Both the position numbers and the translations under genes were made by a program. The notes under the pieces were generated by a model. The model was not told the origin of the DNA. It did no database searches and saw only the letters and a program-made list of their open reading frames with translations. From contig CAIQQR010000086.1 of assembly GCA_903874055.1 (NCBI GenBank), positions 1 through 46,766 on the forward strand: DNA of 46,766 bases, written 5' to 3'. Below, piece by piece: positions 7,974-17,317 of this stretch; the first letter of the stretch is position 1, and the number at the start of each line of letters is the position of its first letter. This DNA comes from an uncultured Bacteroidota bacterium. Its GTDB lineage: Bacteria; Bacteroidota; Bacteroidia; Chitinophagales; Chitinophagaceae.

Positions 7974-9449
7974 ATGGCATTAATTAATATAGTGAAGCGT
8001 ATATCAGTAATCTTATTCATTGGAGTTCTTTTTTCAGCATGTACAAGAATTGGTACTACTGAAATGGGACTTGGACTTTTACCTTCAGCAGATGCATTTA
8101 ATACAAAAGATACCATTTTAACTGTTGAAACAGTAACTGTTGATCGACCTGACTCATTGAGAGTGTACGGATCAGATGATCATGTTGTTGGAACTATCAC
8201 CAATGACGCCTTGTTTGGATCAACTACAGCAAGTTTATATTTTAATTTAAAACCTGCCTATTTCCCATATACTGTTAGAGGATCTAAGGATAGTTTAAAA
8301 GTGGATTCTGCAGTTTTAATTCTTTCTTACAAAGGATTTTATGGAGATTCTACAAAGCCTGTTACATTTAATTTGAGAAGAATAAGTGCTAATACTCCTT
8401 TAAATCCAGATTCTTCAGTTGCTAGCAACTATCCAGAGGTGTACAATATTCAAACAGATGCTACCATGGCCAATCCTTATACTATGGATTTTACCCATGT
8501 GCATGATTCGGTAATTAATAGATTTGAAGCAGCAAAAGATCAAATACGTATTCCTTTAAATAAGACCTTTACGGATATGTTCCTAAAGGTTTTTGATACC
8601 AATACTGCATATAAAACGGATACTACTTTAAGACAATATTTCCCAGGATTTGCTTTAACTACAAGCAATAATAATGATGTATTTGTAATTGTAAATTTAT
8701 TAGATACCAATACTAAGTTAGGTTTATACTACACAACAAATTCTACTTCAACAGCAACTGCAGGTGCAAGAGATACGGTTGTTGATTATTTTAAATTTAC
8801 TGTTTCAGATAATGGAGATGCTAATTTTATAAAGAGAAACAGAGCAGGATCTGAAGCCTCAAGGCATTTAGGTGTTGCGAATGATTCTTTAATATACGTT
8901 CAAACAAGTCCAGGCACCGTTGTTAAAATAAAAGTACCAGGTTTGAAGAATTTTGCTAACAAAATTATTCATAGAGCTGAATTAATTGCAGAGCAAGTGC
9001 CAACTACAAGCCCCAATGCTTTAGAAGCCCAATGGACAGCACCGAGTTATTTATTCCTGGGAGCGTATGATAGTGCATCAAATAGTATTCGAAATGTACC
9101 AAATGACTATCAAGGGACAGTAAATGCTGCTCAATTTGCCCGTTTTGGAGGTAGACTCCTTTATAAGTCTTTACAAGGCTATGATAATGTAGCAACCTAT
9201 AATTTTGATTTGAGTAGGTACATGCAGGGAGTTGTATCAAGAAAGGATTCGGTTTTTGATTTAAGATTAATGGCACCGGTGAATGATTCAATAAGATATG
9301 TACCACCTTATCCTTATAATTTATCTGGAGGGGTTGATTATATATCTAGAGCTGTTGCCAATCAGCCAGCAATTGGTAGAGTGAGATTAGGCGGTGGTAG
9401 TCATTCTAAATTTAGAATGCGTTTACACGTTTACTATTCCGATTTATAG
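7974..9449 (+). CDS. DUF4270-family lipoprotein
   Basis: A 491-residue DUF4270 protein, a Bacteroidota family of uncharacterised surface or outer-membrane-associated lipoproteins. The N-terminus is a lipoprotein signal peptide with lipobox LFSAC, placing the lipidated Cys at residue 23. The rest is rich in beta-strand-like, Ser/Thr/Asn/Tyr-rich sequence with phrases usual for the family: ETVTVDRPDSLRVYGSDDHVVGTITND near the N-terminus, DSAVLILSYKGFYGD near residue 115, and a C-terminal strand ending KFRMRLHVYYSDL. No enzymatic motif is seen. It follows the GT5-like gene by 14 nt, and metK follows with its own promoter. Function unknown; the family name rests on overall pattern and context. 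Confidence 0.82.
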   Translation: MALINIVKRISVILFIGVLFSACTRIGTTEMGLGLLPSADAFNTKDTILTVETVTVDRPDSLRVYGSDDHVVGTITNDALFGSTTASLYFNLKPAYFPYTVRGSKDSLKVDSAVLILSYKGFYGDSTKPVTFNLRRISANTPLNPDSSVASNYPEVYNIQTDATMANPYTMDFTHVHDSVINRFEAAKDQIRIPLNKTFTDMFLKVFDTNTAYKTDTTLRQYFPGFALTTSNNNDVFVIVNLLDTNTKLGLYYTTNSTSTATAGARDTVVDYFKFTVSDNGDANFIKRNRAGSEASRHLGVANDSLIYVQTSPGTVVKIKVPGLKNFANKIIHRAELIAEQVPTTSPNALEAQWTAPSYLFLGAYDSASNSIRNVPNDYQGTVNAAQFARFGGRLLYKSLQGYDNVATYNFDLSRYMQGVVSRKDSVFDLRLMAPVNDSIRYVPPYPYNLSGGVDYISRAVANQPAIGRVRLGGGSHSKFRMRLHVYYSDL

Positions 9450-9474
9450 TTAATAAGAATTATTAATATATTTG
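9443..9474 (+). promoter_or_regulatory. Putative promoter for metK
   Basis: TTTA (9443-9446), a 20-nt spacer, then TATATTTG (9467-9474) followed by C. The -7 element matches the Bacteroidota consensus fully and the -33 in three of four bases. It overlaps the 3' end of the DUF4270 gene and lies 28 nt upstream of the metK ATG, leaving no room for a SAM riboswitch. Confidence 0.5.
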
Positions 9475-9502
9475 CACTTTAACAACATCTAAATAAAAGA
9501 AT

Positions 9503-10756
9503 ATGCCTTATTTATTTACCTCTGAGAGTGTTTCTGAGGGACATCCAGACAAAGTAGCCGATCAGATTTCTGACGCATTAATCGATAATTTTTTAGCGTT
9601 TGACCCACAGTCAAAAGTAGCTTGTGAAACTTTAGTAACTACAGGTCAAGTAATTTTGGCTGGCGAAGTAAAATCTAAAGCATATTTAGATGTGCAAGAA
9701 ATTGCAAGAGGTGTAATTCGTAAGATTGGATACACGAAGAGTGAATATATGTTTGAAGCCAATAGCTGTGGTATTTTATCTGCAATACATGAGCAATCAG
9801 CAGATATTAACCAAGGGGTAGATAGAAAAAAGAAAGAAGAGCAAGGTGCTGGTGACCAAGGTATGATGTTTGGTTACGCAAGCAACGAAACAGAAGACTA
9901 TATGCCATTGGCTTTGGACTTAGCGCACAAAATTTTAATTGAATTAGCTGCATTAAGAAGAGAGCACAAGCAAATCAAGTATTTACGTCCAGATGCGAAA
10001 TCTCAGGTGACATTAGAGTACAACGACAAAAACGAGCCAGTAAGAATTGACGCGATTGTGGTGAGTACGCAACATGATGATTTTGATAAGGAAGGCAAGA
10101 TGTTAGCGAAAATCAACAAGGATATTGTTGAGATTTTAATTCCAAGAGTAAAAGCAAAGTACAAGAAATACGCTAAGTTATTTAATAAGGATATCAAGTA
10201 CCATATTAACCCAACAGGTAAGTTTGTAATTGGTGGACCGCATGGTGATACTGGGTTAACGGGTCGTAAAATTATCGTCGATACTTACGGTGGTAAAGGC
10301 GCACATGGTGGTGGCGCTTTCTCTGGGAAAGATCCAAGTAAGGTGGACCGTTCTGCAGCCTATGCAACACGTCATATAGCTAAGAACTTAGTAGCTGCTG
10401 GTGTGGCTAGTGAAGTATTAGTGCAAGTGTCTTATGCCATTGGTGTTGCAAAGCCAACTTCCATTAATGTTAACACTTATGGTACTGCGAAAGTAAAAAT
10501 GACAGATGGTCAAATTGGCAAGTTAGTAGAAAGTATTTTTGATATGCGTCCTTACTTTATTGAGCAAAGATTAAAGTTAAGAACTCCAATGTATAGTGAG
10601 ACTGCTGCTTATGGCCATATGGGTCGTAAGAATGAAACAGTTACTAAAACATTCACTACTCCAGATGGTAAATCTAAAACCGTGAAAGTGGAATTGTTTA
10701 CTTGGGAAAAATTAGATTATGTTACGAAAGTGAAAAAAGCTTTCGGTTTAAAATAG
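9503..10756 (+). CDS. metK: S-adenosylmethionine synthetase
   Basis: A 417-residue methionine adenosyltransferase, which makes S-adenosylmethionine from methionine and ATP. Signatures in order: [18 protein letters not shown] (residues ~8-25, ATP/methionine site), the hexapeptide GAGDQG near 116, [21 protein letters not shown] near 247-267, and the P-loop-like [19 protein letters not shown] near 271-289. Length is at the upper end for the family because of an extended C-terminal part. The protein is cytoplasmic and normally a homotetramer. The gene has its own promoter and a strong terminator 18 nt after the stop, so it looks monocistronic. It supplies SAM for methylases such as RlmB and for LipA in this window. 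Confidence 0.97.
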   Translation: MPYLFTSESVSEGHPDKVADQISDALIDNFLAFDPQSKVACETLVTTGQVILAGEVKSKAYLDVQEIARGVIRKIGYTKSEYMFEANSCGILSAIHEQSADINQGVDRKKKEEQGAGDQGMMFGYASNETEDYMPLALDLAHKILIELAALRREHKQIKYLRPDAKSQVTLEYNDKNEPVRIDAIVVSTQHDDFDKEGKMLAKINKDIVEILIPRVKAKYKKYAKLFNKDIKYHINPTGKFVIGGPHGDTGLTGRKIIVDTYGGKGAHGGGAFSGKDPSKVDRSAAYATRHIAKNLVAAGVASEVLVQVSYAIGVAKPTSINVNTYGTAKVKMTDGQIGKLVESIFDMRPYFIEQRLKLRTPMYSETAAYGHMGRKNETVTKTFTTPDGKSKTVKVELFTWEKLDYVTKVKKAFGLK

Positions 10757-10773
10757 TTAAATGATTTTTAATA

Positions 10774-10807
10774 AAGGCCCGTTCCGATTTTTCGAGACGG
10801 GCTTTTT
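10774..10807 (+). terminator. Intrinsic terminator after metK
   Basis: Arms GCCCGT (10777-10782) and ACGGGC (10797-10802), extended by flanking A/T pairs, enclose a 14-nt loop and are followed by a five-T run. The hairpin begins 18 nt after the metK stop. Confidence 0.8.
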
Positions 10808-10835
10808 ATTTTAATAACAAATTAATTGATTGGTT

Positions 10836-11414
10836 ATGGCGGATTTGGAAAAACTATCAAAAGATAATCCTTGGAAAAAAATGAGTGCTCAAGTTAAATA
10901 TGATAATCCTTGGATTAGTTTAACGGAGTATCAAGTAATTACTCCTGCAGGTACTGAAGGAATTTATGGGAAAGTACATTTTAAAAATATTGCAGTTGGA
11001 GTCATTGCTATTGATTCAGAAAACAATACTTATTTAGTAGGCCAATATCGTTTCCCATTGGATTTATATAGTTGGGAAATTCCTGAAGGAGGATGTCCAG
11101 AAGGTACAGATTGGCTGGAAGCTGCTAAAAGAGAATTAAAAGAAGAAACTGGTTTTGAGGCAGCAAATTGGACTGAGATTTTGCAGATGCATGTTTCTAA
11201 TTCGGTGTCGGATGAATTTGCAGTAGTATATGTTGCACAGCAATTGATTGCAGGCCAATCAGCACCAGAGGAAACTGAGGATTTACAGATAATTAAAATG
11301 CCTTTTAATCAAGCAGTACAATGGGTGATGGAAGGTAAAATAACGGATTCCATATCAGTAGCTGCTATCTTAAAATGGAATGCTATAACTTTGAGCCATG
11401 CAGGAGAGAAATAA
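10836..11414 (+). CDS. NUDIX hydrolase (ADP-ribose pyrophosphatase-like)
   Basis: A 192-residue NUDIX hydrolase. I chose the ATG at 10836 (MADLEKLSK) over a TTG six bases upstream. The Nudix box is at about residues 86-108 (GGCPEGTDWLEAAKRELKE then ETGF). The catalytic REL-x-EE-x-G core is intact, but the first Glu of the GX5E part is Thr, a variant seen in a common subgroup. The preceding YLVGQYRFPLDLYSWEIPEGG and the overall length point to ADP-sugar or ADP-ribose pyrophosphatases, which hydrolyse nucleoside diphosphate sugars to NMP plus sugar phosphate. Cytoplasmic. Its 3' end overlaps the rlmB start by 17 nt, so it heads a five-gene run reaching 16144. Substrate unproven. Confidence 0.88.
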   Translation: MADLEKLSKDNPWKKMSAQVKYDNPWISLTEYQVITPAGTEGIYGKVHFKNIAVGVIAIDSENNTYLVGQYRFPLDLYSWEIPEGGCPEGTDWLEAAKRELKEETGFEAANWTEILQMHVSNSVSDEFAVVYVAQQLIAGQSAPEETEDLQIIKMPFNQAVQWVMEGKITDSISVAAILKWNAITLSHAGEK

Positions 11415-12219
11415 TAGACCGGAAAGGAAATATTCAGGACCAAGAAGATTTAGTCCCAGACCTAGTTTTACGACTGAGCGTAAATTTATTATTGGTCGTC
11501 AACCTTTGATTGAATCTTTGGAGTCGGGTGCTAATATTGAAAAAATATTAATTCAAAAAAATGCACAAGGGGAAGGGTTAAATGAAATAAAACAGTTTGC
11601 GCGGGGAAAGACCATACCTATTCAATTGGTTCCCATTGAAAAATTAAACGGGATGACTAAGGCCAATCATCAAGGGGTATTGGCATTTATTTCCAACGTT
11701 AAATATTTAGATTTGCAAGAGGTGATTGATTTTGTAGTGGCAAAGGGAGAGACCCCATTATTTGTTATGTTAGATGGAGTTACAGATGTAAGAAATATTG
11801 GTGCAATAAGTAGAAGCATTCATTGTTGTGGGGCACAAGCTTTAATCATTCCTGATAAAGGAGTTGGAGCACTAAATGAAGAAGCATTTAAAAGTAGTGC
11901 AGGCGCATTGGAACATATTCATGTAGTTCGTGTAAGTAGTTTATTAAAAGCAGTGGATGATTTGCATTTAAATGGCATTCAAGTTTTTACGAGTGAAATG
12001 CGTGCAGATAAAAATGTACACGAATTGGATTTAAATGTGCCTTCTTGTATTATTATGGGGGATGAGGGCAGAGGCGTTCAGCCTTATTTAGCCAAGGCTG
12101 CTGATTATTTCTTCAAAATTCCAATGGCCACAAATTTTGATTCATTTAATGTTTCCGTAGCAGCAGGCATTGTATTGTATGAGGCAATGAAACAAAGATT
12201 ATTCCCTACCACAAAATAA
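11398..12219 (+). CDS. rlmB: 23S rRNA 2'-O-methyltransferase RlmB (SpoU/TrmH family)
   Basis: A 273-residue SPOUT-class RNA 2'-O-ribose methyltransferase. The N-terminal L30e-like substrate-binding domain begins with GRQPLIESLESGANIEKILIQ near residue 32. The trefoil-knot catalytic part shows the three SpoU motifs: LDGVTDVRNIGAISRS (~125-140), IIMGDEGRGVQ (~217-227) and KIPMATNFDSFNVSVAAGI (~238-256). RlmB methylates G2251 in 23S rRNA; other SpoU members act on tRNA, so the exact target is inferred from overall similarity. The first 30 residues are rich in Arg/Pro (NNRPERKYSGPRRFSPR), a likely disordered RNA-binding tail. The gene overlaps the upstream NUDIX gene. Confidence 0.9.
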   Translation: MQERNNRPERKYSGPRRFSPRPSFTTERKFIIGRQPLIESLESGANIEKILIQKNAQGEGLNEIKQFARGKTIPIQLVPIEKLNGMTKANHQGVLAFISNVKYLDLQEVIDFVVAKGETPLFVMLDGVTDVRNIGAISRSIHCCGAQALIIPDKGVGALNEEAFKSSAGALEHIHVVRVSSLLKAVDDLHLNGIQVFTSEMRADKNVHELDLNVPSCIIMGDEGRGVQPYLAKAADYFFKIPMATNFDSFNVSVAAGIVLYEAMKQRLFPTTK

Positions 12220-12225
12220 TCTCTA

Positions 12226-13236
12226 ATGAGTGTTGTGAAATTTAAATTGACATTATCTGCGCATCCTTCTGATAATTCTATTGCCTATCGTCAAAAAACA
12301 ATGTTAATTGGCTCTTGTTTCACAGAAAATATGGGCACGAAATTAAAGCATCATCTTTTTGAAACACTTGAAAATCCTCATGGCATTTTATTTAATCCGG
12401 TAAGTGTCAAGAATGCCATCTTTGATTATATTTCAATAAAGCAGTATACCGAAAATGATTTGTTTTTATTAAATGATGTTTGGAATAGTTGGCATCATCA
12501 TAGTCGATTCTCTGGTATTACCAAAGAGGAGGCCTTGGTTAAAATAAATAATTCAATTGTAGAGGGACATAATTTTATAAAGTCTGCAAATCATTTAATT
12601 ATTACACTAGGCTCTGCTTGGCTGTACACTTTAAATGGTAATGCCCCTTCAAATACTGGGCTAATTGTTGCTAATAATCATAAAGCTCCATCAAGCTGGT
12701 TCACAAAAAGGTTAATGAAGTCGGAGGAATTGCTAAGTGATTTAAATGTATTAGTTGATTCAATTAAAAAGTTAAATCCTTTCTTACACATTATATTTAC
12801 CATTAGTCCTGTGCGTCATTTAAGAGAAGGGTTAGTTGAAAATAATAGGAGTAAGGCGGTATTAATTCAGGCGGTTCATAATTTAATTGAAACAAATACA
12901 CATATTGAATATTTCCCAGCTTATGAATACGTAATGGATGATTTAAGGGATTATCGTTTTTATGCTGAAGATTTGGTGCATCCAAATTATGCCGCTACTA
13001 ACTATGTTTGGGAGAAATTTGTTGAAACCTATTTTACTATTGAAACTCAATTGGTCATGAAACAGGTGGCTGAAATGCAGTTGGCTTTACATCACAAACC
13101 CTTTTTTGTTGGGTCTGCTGAGCATCAAAAATTTATACATTCTTGCATCGAAAAAGGGGAGACTTTAATAGCTAAACACCCATATCTTCCTTTACAAAAT
13201 CATATCCAGTCTTTTAAAAGTCAAATTGGCAAATAA
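12226..13236 (+). CDS. GSCFA-domain protein
   Basis: A 336-residue protein of the GSCFA family, named from the motif seen here as MLIGSCFTENMG (residues ~26-37). These proteins resemble SGNH/GDSL-like esterases. The Gly-Ser of GSCF corresponds to block I, a LIITLGSAWLYT segment near residue 125 resembles block III, and AEDLVHPNYAA near 246 supplies the D-x-x-H pair. An esterase or acyl-transfer activity is therefore plausible but untested. No signal peptide is visible. It starts 6 nt after the rlmB stop and ends 30 nt before the penicillin acylase gene. The fold assignment is inference. Confidence 0.85.
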   Translation: MSVVKFKLTLSAHPSDNSIAYRQKTMLIGSCFTENMGTKLKHHLFETLENPHGILFNPVSVKNAIFDYISIKQYTENDLFLLNDVWNSWHHHSRFSGITKEEALVKINNSIVEGHNFIKSANHLIITLGSAWLYTLNGNAPSNTGLIVANNHKAPSSWFTKRLMKSEELLSDLNVLVDSIKKLNPFLHIIFTISPVRHLREGLVENNRSKAVLIQAVHNLIETNTHIEYFPAYEYVMDDLRDYRFYAEDLVHPNYAATNYVWEKFVETYFTIETQLVMKQVAEMQLALHHKPFFVGSAEHQKFIHSCIEKGETLIAKHPYLPLQNHIQSFKSQIGK

Positions 13237-13266
13237 TTACTTAATTTAGACCTCTAAATTATTTAT

Positions 13267-15747
13267 ATGCGATTATTGCCATTGATTGCTTCTGCTGTTG
13301 CTACAGTTGGACTGGTAGCAGTCTTAAATACTCAATTGCCAAGCGGTGCTTCTAAAACCCCCAAGCTTGGATATTTTCTTTCACCCCAACATGGTTTCTG
13401 GAAAAATGCAGAAAAAGTAGATGCTAGTTTTGATGCATCAATTGTTGCTGGTGAATTAAAAGGGAATGTAGATGTTTACATGGACGACAGATTAGTGCCT
13501 CATATTTATGCTGATCATGATGAGGATGCTTATTTTGTTCAAGGGTACCTTCACGCTAAATTTAGATTATGGCAAATGGATTTTCAAACAAGAGTAGCAT
13601 CTGGAAGATTAAGTGAAATTGCCGGTGCAGATAAACTTTCAATAGATCGGTTTTTCCGAAGACTAGGAATGGTTTATGGAGCTGAGCAAACCGAACAATA
13701 TATCAATGAGCACAATCCAGTAATGAAAGCTACTGTGGATGCATATACTGCAGGAGTGAATGCTTATATTAAACAATTGGCGCCAGAAAATTTGCCATTC
13801 GAATATAAATTAATGAACTATCAGCCCGAGGAGTGGACGCCTAAAAAGACCTATCTTTTTTTAATGTTCATGTCTTATGATTTAACAGGCCGTTCTGCAA
13901 CTGCTGATTTGCAATTAACCAATACTAGAGATTATTTAGGGTTTGATTTATTTGATAAATTATATACCAATCAACAAGACTCTTTGGATCCGATTATACC
14001 AAAAGGAACTTTATTTGCGAAGCCTTCGATTGTTCCAGTTAAACCTAATGGATCAGATGTTGCCTATTTAAAAAAGCAAGATCAAAATACAACAGCTGGT
14101 AAAGTTTCGGCGAGTCCAGATGCACCAGATAAAAATAATGGAAGTAACAACTGGGCAGTGTCAGGCACTAAAACAAAATCGGGTCGTCCTATTTTATGTA
14201 GCGATCCTCATTTAGGTTTAAACTTACCTTCATTATGGTATGAGGTTCAAATCACAACACCTACGCATAGTACTTATGGTGCTAGTTTCCCAGGCTCTCC
14301 TGCTGTAATTATTGGCTTTAACGATAGCTTAGCTTGGGGAGTTACCAATGCGGGTAGAGACGTATTGGATTATTATGAATTAAAATTCAAGGACAGCACA
14401 CAAAAAGAATATTGGTTTAATGGAGCATGGCAAACAACATCCAATAGACAAGAAATTATTAAAGTAAAAGACAGTGCTGATGTGGTTGAAAATATTGCAA
14501 TGACGCATTGGGGTCCTGCCATGTTTGATAAATTTTATCAAAATCCACAATCTAAAGGACGCAATTTAGCGGTGAAGTGGACAGGGCATAATGCATCTAC
14601 TGGGGTGGAAACTTTTTATAAATTAAATAGAGCTAAAAACTTTGATGATTATTTAGCGGCTATTTCTTTATGGAAATGTCCAGGACAGAATTTTGTGTTT
14701 GCAAGCAAGTCGGGTGATATTGCCATTAAACAACAAGGAAGTTTTGTTGCAAGATGGGATCGACAAGGAGATTTTATTATGCCAGGAACGGATAGTAGTT
14801 ATGATTGGCAAGGAATAATACCTAATGATGAAAATCCAATGATTAAAAATCCTACTCGAGGCTTTGTAAGTAGTGCCAATCAAAAAGCAGTGGATCCAAC
14901 TTATCCTTATTACTTAGGTACTGCGGGTTCTTTTCCGTTGTATAGAGGGATTAGTGTAAATAAGCGTTTGCATACTATGGAGCAAATTACTGCAGAAGAC
15001 ATGCAACATTTACAAACAGATAATTACAATGTTTTTGCTGAAGTAGCTAGGCCAGCTTTGATGAAATTTATTGATGCCAATAAGTTAAGTCCAGATGCCC
15101 AAAGAATGGTTAAGGAAATGACCAATTGGAATTTATACAATAACGGAAGCGAAAAGGGAATTACCGTATTTAAAATTATTTGGGATAGTGTGGAAGATGC
15201 CGTTTGGGGTGATGAATTAGCTGGTTCGCCAATTCCTTTAACAAAACCTGAATCCTATATTTTACTAGATCAAATGAATAAGGATGCTGATTTTTCAGTA
15301 GCAGATGATATTCGTACAAAAAATAAAGTAGAAACTTTAAAAGAGCAAGTAAACTTAGGTGTTGAAAATGCAACTAAAAAATTATTGGAATTAGAGAAAG
15401 AAGGAAAATTAGAATGGTCTTTATTTAAAGCAACCAGGGTTTCGCATTTGACAAAAATACCTGCATTAAGTAGATTGAATTTACCTATTGGTGGTGGTGT
15501 AAATATTGTGAATGCAACTAGTGAAGCTCATGGACCTAGTTGGAGAATGGTAGTTCATTTAACGGATGAAATTGAAGCCTATGGTTTATATCCAGGGGGC
15601 CAAAGTGGAAACCCGGGGAGCCCTTTCTATGATACTTTTGTTGATTATTGGGCAGCGGGCAAATATTATAGATTGTTATTCTTGCCAAAAGAAAAATTGG
15701 TTGCACATGAAAGAACAAAATGGCATATAAAATTCACAAAGGCTTAA
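13267..15747 (+). CDS. Penicillin acylase family protein (Ntn hydrolase)
   Basis: An 826-residue precursor of the S45 N-terminal-nucleophile hydrolases, which includes penicillin G acylase, cephalosporin acylase and acyl-homoserine lactone acylase. An N-terminal hydrophobic segment (LIASAVATVGLVAVL) directs export. The A-chain begins with the usual DVYMDDRLVPHIYADHDEDAYF pattern. The self-processing site is Gly292-Ser293 in NNGSNNWAVSG, making Ser293 the N-terminal nucleophile of the B-chain. Further family features are SDPHLGLNLPSLWYEV, SFPGSPAVIIGFNDSLAWG, and near the C-terminus GPSWRMVV and PGGQSGNPGSPFYDTFVDYW. It would be cleaved into two chains in the periplasm and hydrolyse amide bonds of acylated substrates. 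Which substrate cannot be told from sequence. Confidence 0.93.
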   Translation: MRLLPLIASAVATVGLVAVLNTQLPSGASKTPKLGYFLSPQHGFWKNAEKVDASFDASIVAGELKGNVDVYMDDRLVPHIYADHDEDAYFVQGYLHAKFRLWQMDFQTRVASGRLSEIAGADKLSIDRFFRRLGMVYGAEQTEQYINEHNPVMKATVDAYTAGVNAYIKQLAPENLPFEYKLMNYQPEEWTPKKTYLFLMFMSYDLTGRSATADLQLTNTRDYLGFDLFDKLYTNQQDSLDPIIPKGTLFAKPSIVPVKPNGSDVAYLKKQDQNTTAGKVSASPDAPDKNNGSNNWAVSGTKTKSGRPILCSDPHLGLNLPSLWYEVQITTPTHSTYGASFPGSPAVIIGFNDSLAWGVTNAGRDVLDYYELKFKDSTQKEYWFNGAWQTTSNRQEIIKVKDSADVVENIAMTHWGPAMFDKFYQNPQSKGRNLAVKWTGHNASTGVETFYKLNRAKNFDDYLAAISLWKCPGQNFVFASKSGDIAIKQQGSFVARWDRQGDFIMPGTDSSYDWQGIIPNDENPMIKNPTRGFVSSANQKAVDPTYPYYLGTAGSFPLYRGISVNKRLHTMEQITAEDMQHLQTDNYNVFAEVARPALMKFIDANKLSPDAQRMVKEMTNWNLYNNGSEKGITVFKIIWDSVEDAVWGDELAGSPIPLTKPESYILLDQMNKDADFSVADDIRTKNKVETLKEQVNLGVENATKKLLELEKEGKLEWSLFKATRVSHLTKIPALSRLNLPIGGGVNIVNATSEAHGPSWRMVVHLTDEIEAYGLYPGGQSGNPGSPFYDTFVDYWAAGKYYRLLFLPKEKLVAHERTKWHIKFTKA

Positions 15748-15775
15748 TTAATTTAAATCAACTTAAAATTATTTT

Positions 15776-16144
15776 ATGAAAAATATTTCTTCAGATCATT
15801 TGAAATTTGTTGTCAGCATTTTGCTTTCCGCATTAATGGGGTATGCCATAGGTATATACGGAAATTTGCCTTGGTGGAGTTTTGTTGTTACCAACTTTAT
15901 CATTGCTATTGCTATGAATCAAAAGCCAGGTAAATCTTTTTTGTCAGGTGCACTAGGTATTGGATTATTATGGTTGAGTTTGGCATTTGTGATTGACAAT
16001 CAAAATCAACATATTTTATCTATTAAAGTAGCCAGCATTTTACCATTAAAAGGCTCCTTTCAAGCACTCATTGGTTTAACAGCTTTTGTTGGGTTTTTGC
16101 TGGGTGGTTTATCTTCCTTATCTGGGTCATTTGTAAGAAAGTAG
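15776..16144 (+). CDS. Small four-helix membrane protein, unknown function
   Basis: A 122-residue hydrophobic protein that I do not recognise as a named family. Four probable transmembrane segments are visible: roughly 8-27 (LKFVVSILLSALMGYAIGI), 31-48 (LPWWSFVVTNFIIAIAM), 54-73 (FLSGALGIGLLWLSLAFVI) and 92-114 (FQALIGLTAFVGFLLGGLSSL). A short polar link NQKPGKS lies between helices two and three, and the tail ends in RK. It begins 28 nt after the penicillin acylase gene and is followed by a strong terminator, so it is probably the last gene of the run that starts at 10836. Confidence 0.75.
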   Translation: MKNISSDHLKFVVSILLSALMGYAIGIYGNLPWWSFVVTNFIIAIAMNQKPGKSFLSGALGIGLLWLSLAFVIDNQNQHILSIKVASILPLKGSFQALIGLTAFVGFLLGGLSSLSGSFVRK

Positions 16145-16174
16145 TAGCCATTAAATTATTAAATAAAAGAGATT

Positions 16175-16207
16175 ACAGAGCTGACTTTTGTCAGCTCTGT
16201 TTTTTTT
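16175..16207 (+). terminator. Intrinsic terminator closing the NUDIX-to-membrane-protein run
   Basis: A perfect 11-bp stem, ACAGAGCTGAC (16175-16185) with GTCAGCTCTGT (16190-16200), has a TTTT loop and an eight-T run. It is one of the strongest hairpins in the window. Its T-tract supplies the -33 region of the next gene's promoter. Confidence 0.92.
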
Positions 16208-16229
16208 AACATTAATGTAATTATATTTG
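16200..16229 (+). promoter_or_regulatory. Putative promoter for trhO
   Basis: TATATTTG (16222-16229) followed by C matches the -7 consensus exactly. The only candidate -33 is TTTT (16200-16203) in the terminator T-run, at 18-nt spacing. The trhO ATG is 43 nt downstream. Confidence 0.42.
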
Positions 16230-16272
16230 CAATGAATTTGCTTAAACTGTAATTGAGCTTAAATTTAAATTT

Positions 16273-17313
16273 ATGTCAGTACTACATAATCGCATCTCCA
16301 ATGAGGAGTTGAAAGTAAAATTGTATGAGGAAACTTTTCCTAGAACAACATTAAGTTTTTACCAATATTTTTTAATTCAAGACCCACAAGCATTTAGAGA
16401 TGAAATTTATCGTGCTTTAAACGCGATGAAAGTGTTTGGGCGTATTTATGTTGCCACGGAGGGAATTAATGCACAGATTAGTGTGCCCACTCATAATTTT
16501 GAAGTATTTAGAGATTATTTATATTCATTCAAGCCACTGAAAGGTTTGCGATTAAATGTTGCAGTGAATGATGACGGCAAAAGTTTTTGGGTACTAAGAA
16601 TTAAAGTGCGTGAAAAAATTGTTGCTGATGGCATTGATGATCCCAATTTTAGTATGGAAAATAGAGGCAGGTATGTGAATGCTCAGGAGATGAATAATTT
16701 GATGGCTAAAGAGGATACGATTGTAATTGATATGCGCAATCATTACGAGTATGAAGTGGGTCATTTTGAAAAAGCGATTGAAATTCCATCTGATACTTTT
16801 AGAGAACAATTGCCAATGGCTGCAGCAATTATGAAAGACAATAAGGATAAAAATATTATCATGTATTGCACTGGTGGTATTCGTTGTGAAAAGGCGAGTG
16901 CTTATATGTTACACCAAGGGTTTAAGAATGTGTACCATTTAGAAGGCGGTATTATTAATTACGCCAATAAAATAAAAGAAGCAGGAATTGAAAGTAAATT
17001 TAAAGGGAAGAATTTTGTATTTGACGAAAGATTAGGCGAGAAAATTACGGATGATGTCATTGCCAAATGTCATCAATGTGGTAAGCCTGCAGATACGCAT
17101 ACCAATTGTAAAAATGATGCCTGTCATTTACTTTTTATTCAATGCGAGTATTGTGCAAAAACCTTTGATGGGTGTTGCACAACTGAATGCAAGGATGTAT
17201 TCCATTTGCCATTAGAAGAGCAAGAAAAATTAAGGGCTGGCAAAAAGAATGGCATTCAAGTATTTAATAAAAGCAAGCAACGCTTAAGACCTAAGCTTGG
17301 TATAGATATTTAA
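16273..17313 (+). CDS. trhO: tRNA uridine hydroxylase TrhO (rhodanese-domain, YceA family)
   Basis: A 346-residue rhodanese-family protein of the UPF0176/YceA type. Characterised members (TrhO) perform oxygen-dependent hydroxylation of wobble U34 in tRNAs, the first step toward 5-methoxyuridine-type modifications. An N-terminal acylphosphatase-like part has the typical [17 protein letters not shown] (~55-71). The rhodanese domain spans about residues 130-240 and contains the active-site loop [16 protein letters not shown] (catalytic Cys near 200). The Cys-rich C-terminal region (~265-310, [26 protein letters not shown]) is consistent with metal binding. Its stop is only 4 nt from that of the convergent purC gene. 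Length matches the E. coli protein (about 350). Confidence 0.92.
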   Translation: MSVLHNRISNEELKVKLYEETFPRTTLSFYQYFLIQDPQAFRDEIYRALNAMKVFGRIYVATEGINAQISVPTHNFEVFRDYLYSFKPLKGLRLNVAVNDDGKSFWVLRIKVREKIVADGIDDPNFSMENRGRYVNAQEMNNLMAKEDTIVIDMRNHYEYEVGHFEKAIEIPSDTFREQLPMAAAIMKDNKDKNIIMYCTGGIRCEKASAYMLHQGFKNVYHLEGGIINYANKIKEAGIESKFKGKNFVFDERLGEKITDDVIAKCHQCGKPADTHTNCKNDACHLLFIQCEYCAKTFDGCCTTECKDVFHLPLEEQEKLRAGKKNGIQVFNKSKQRLRPKLGIDI

Positions 17314-17317
17314 GTGT

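Noticed and set aside
9450..9502. SAM riboswitch before metK
   Set aside because: The gap is only 53 nt and contains the promoter; there is no room for the aptamer.
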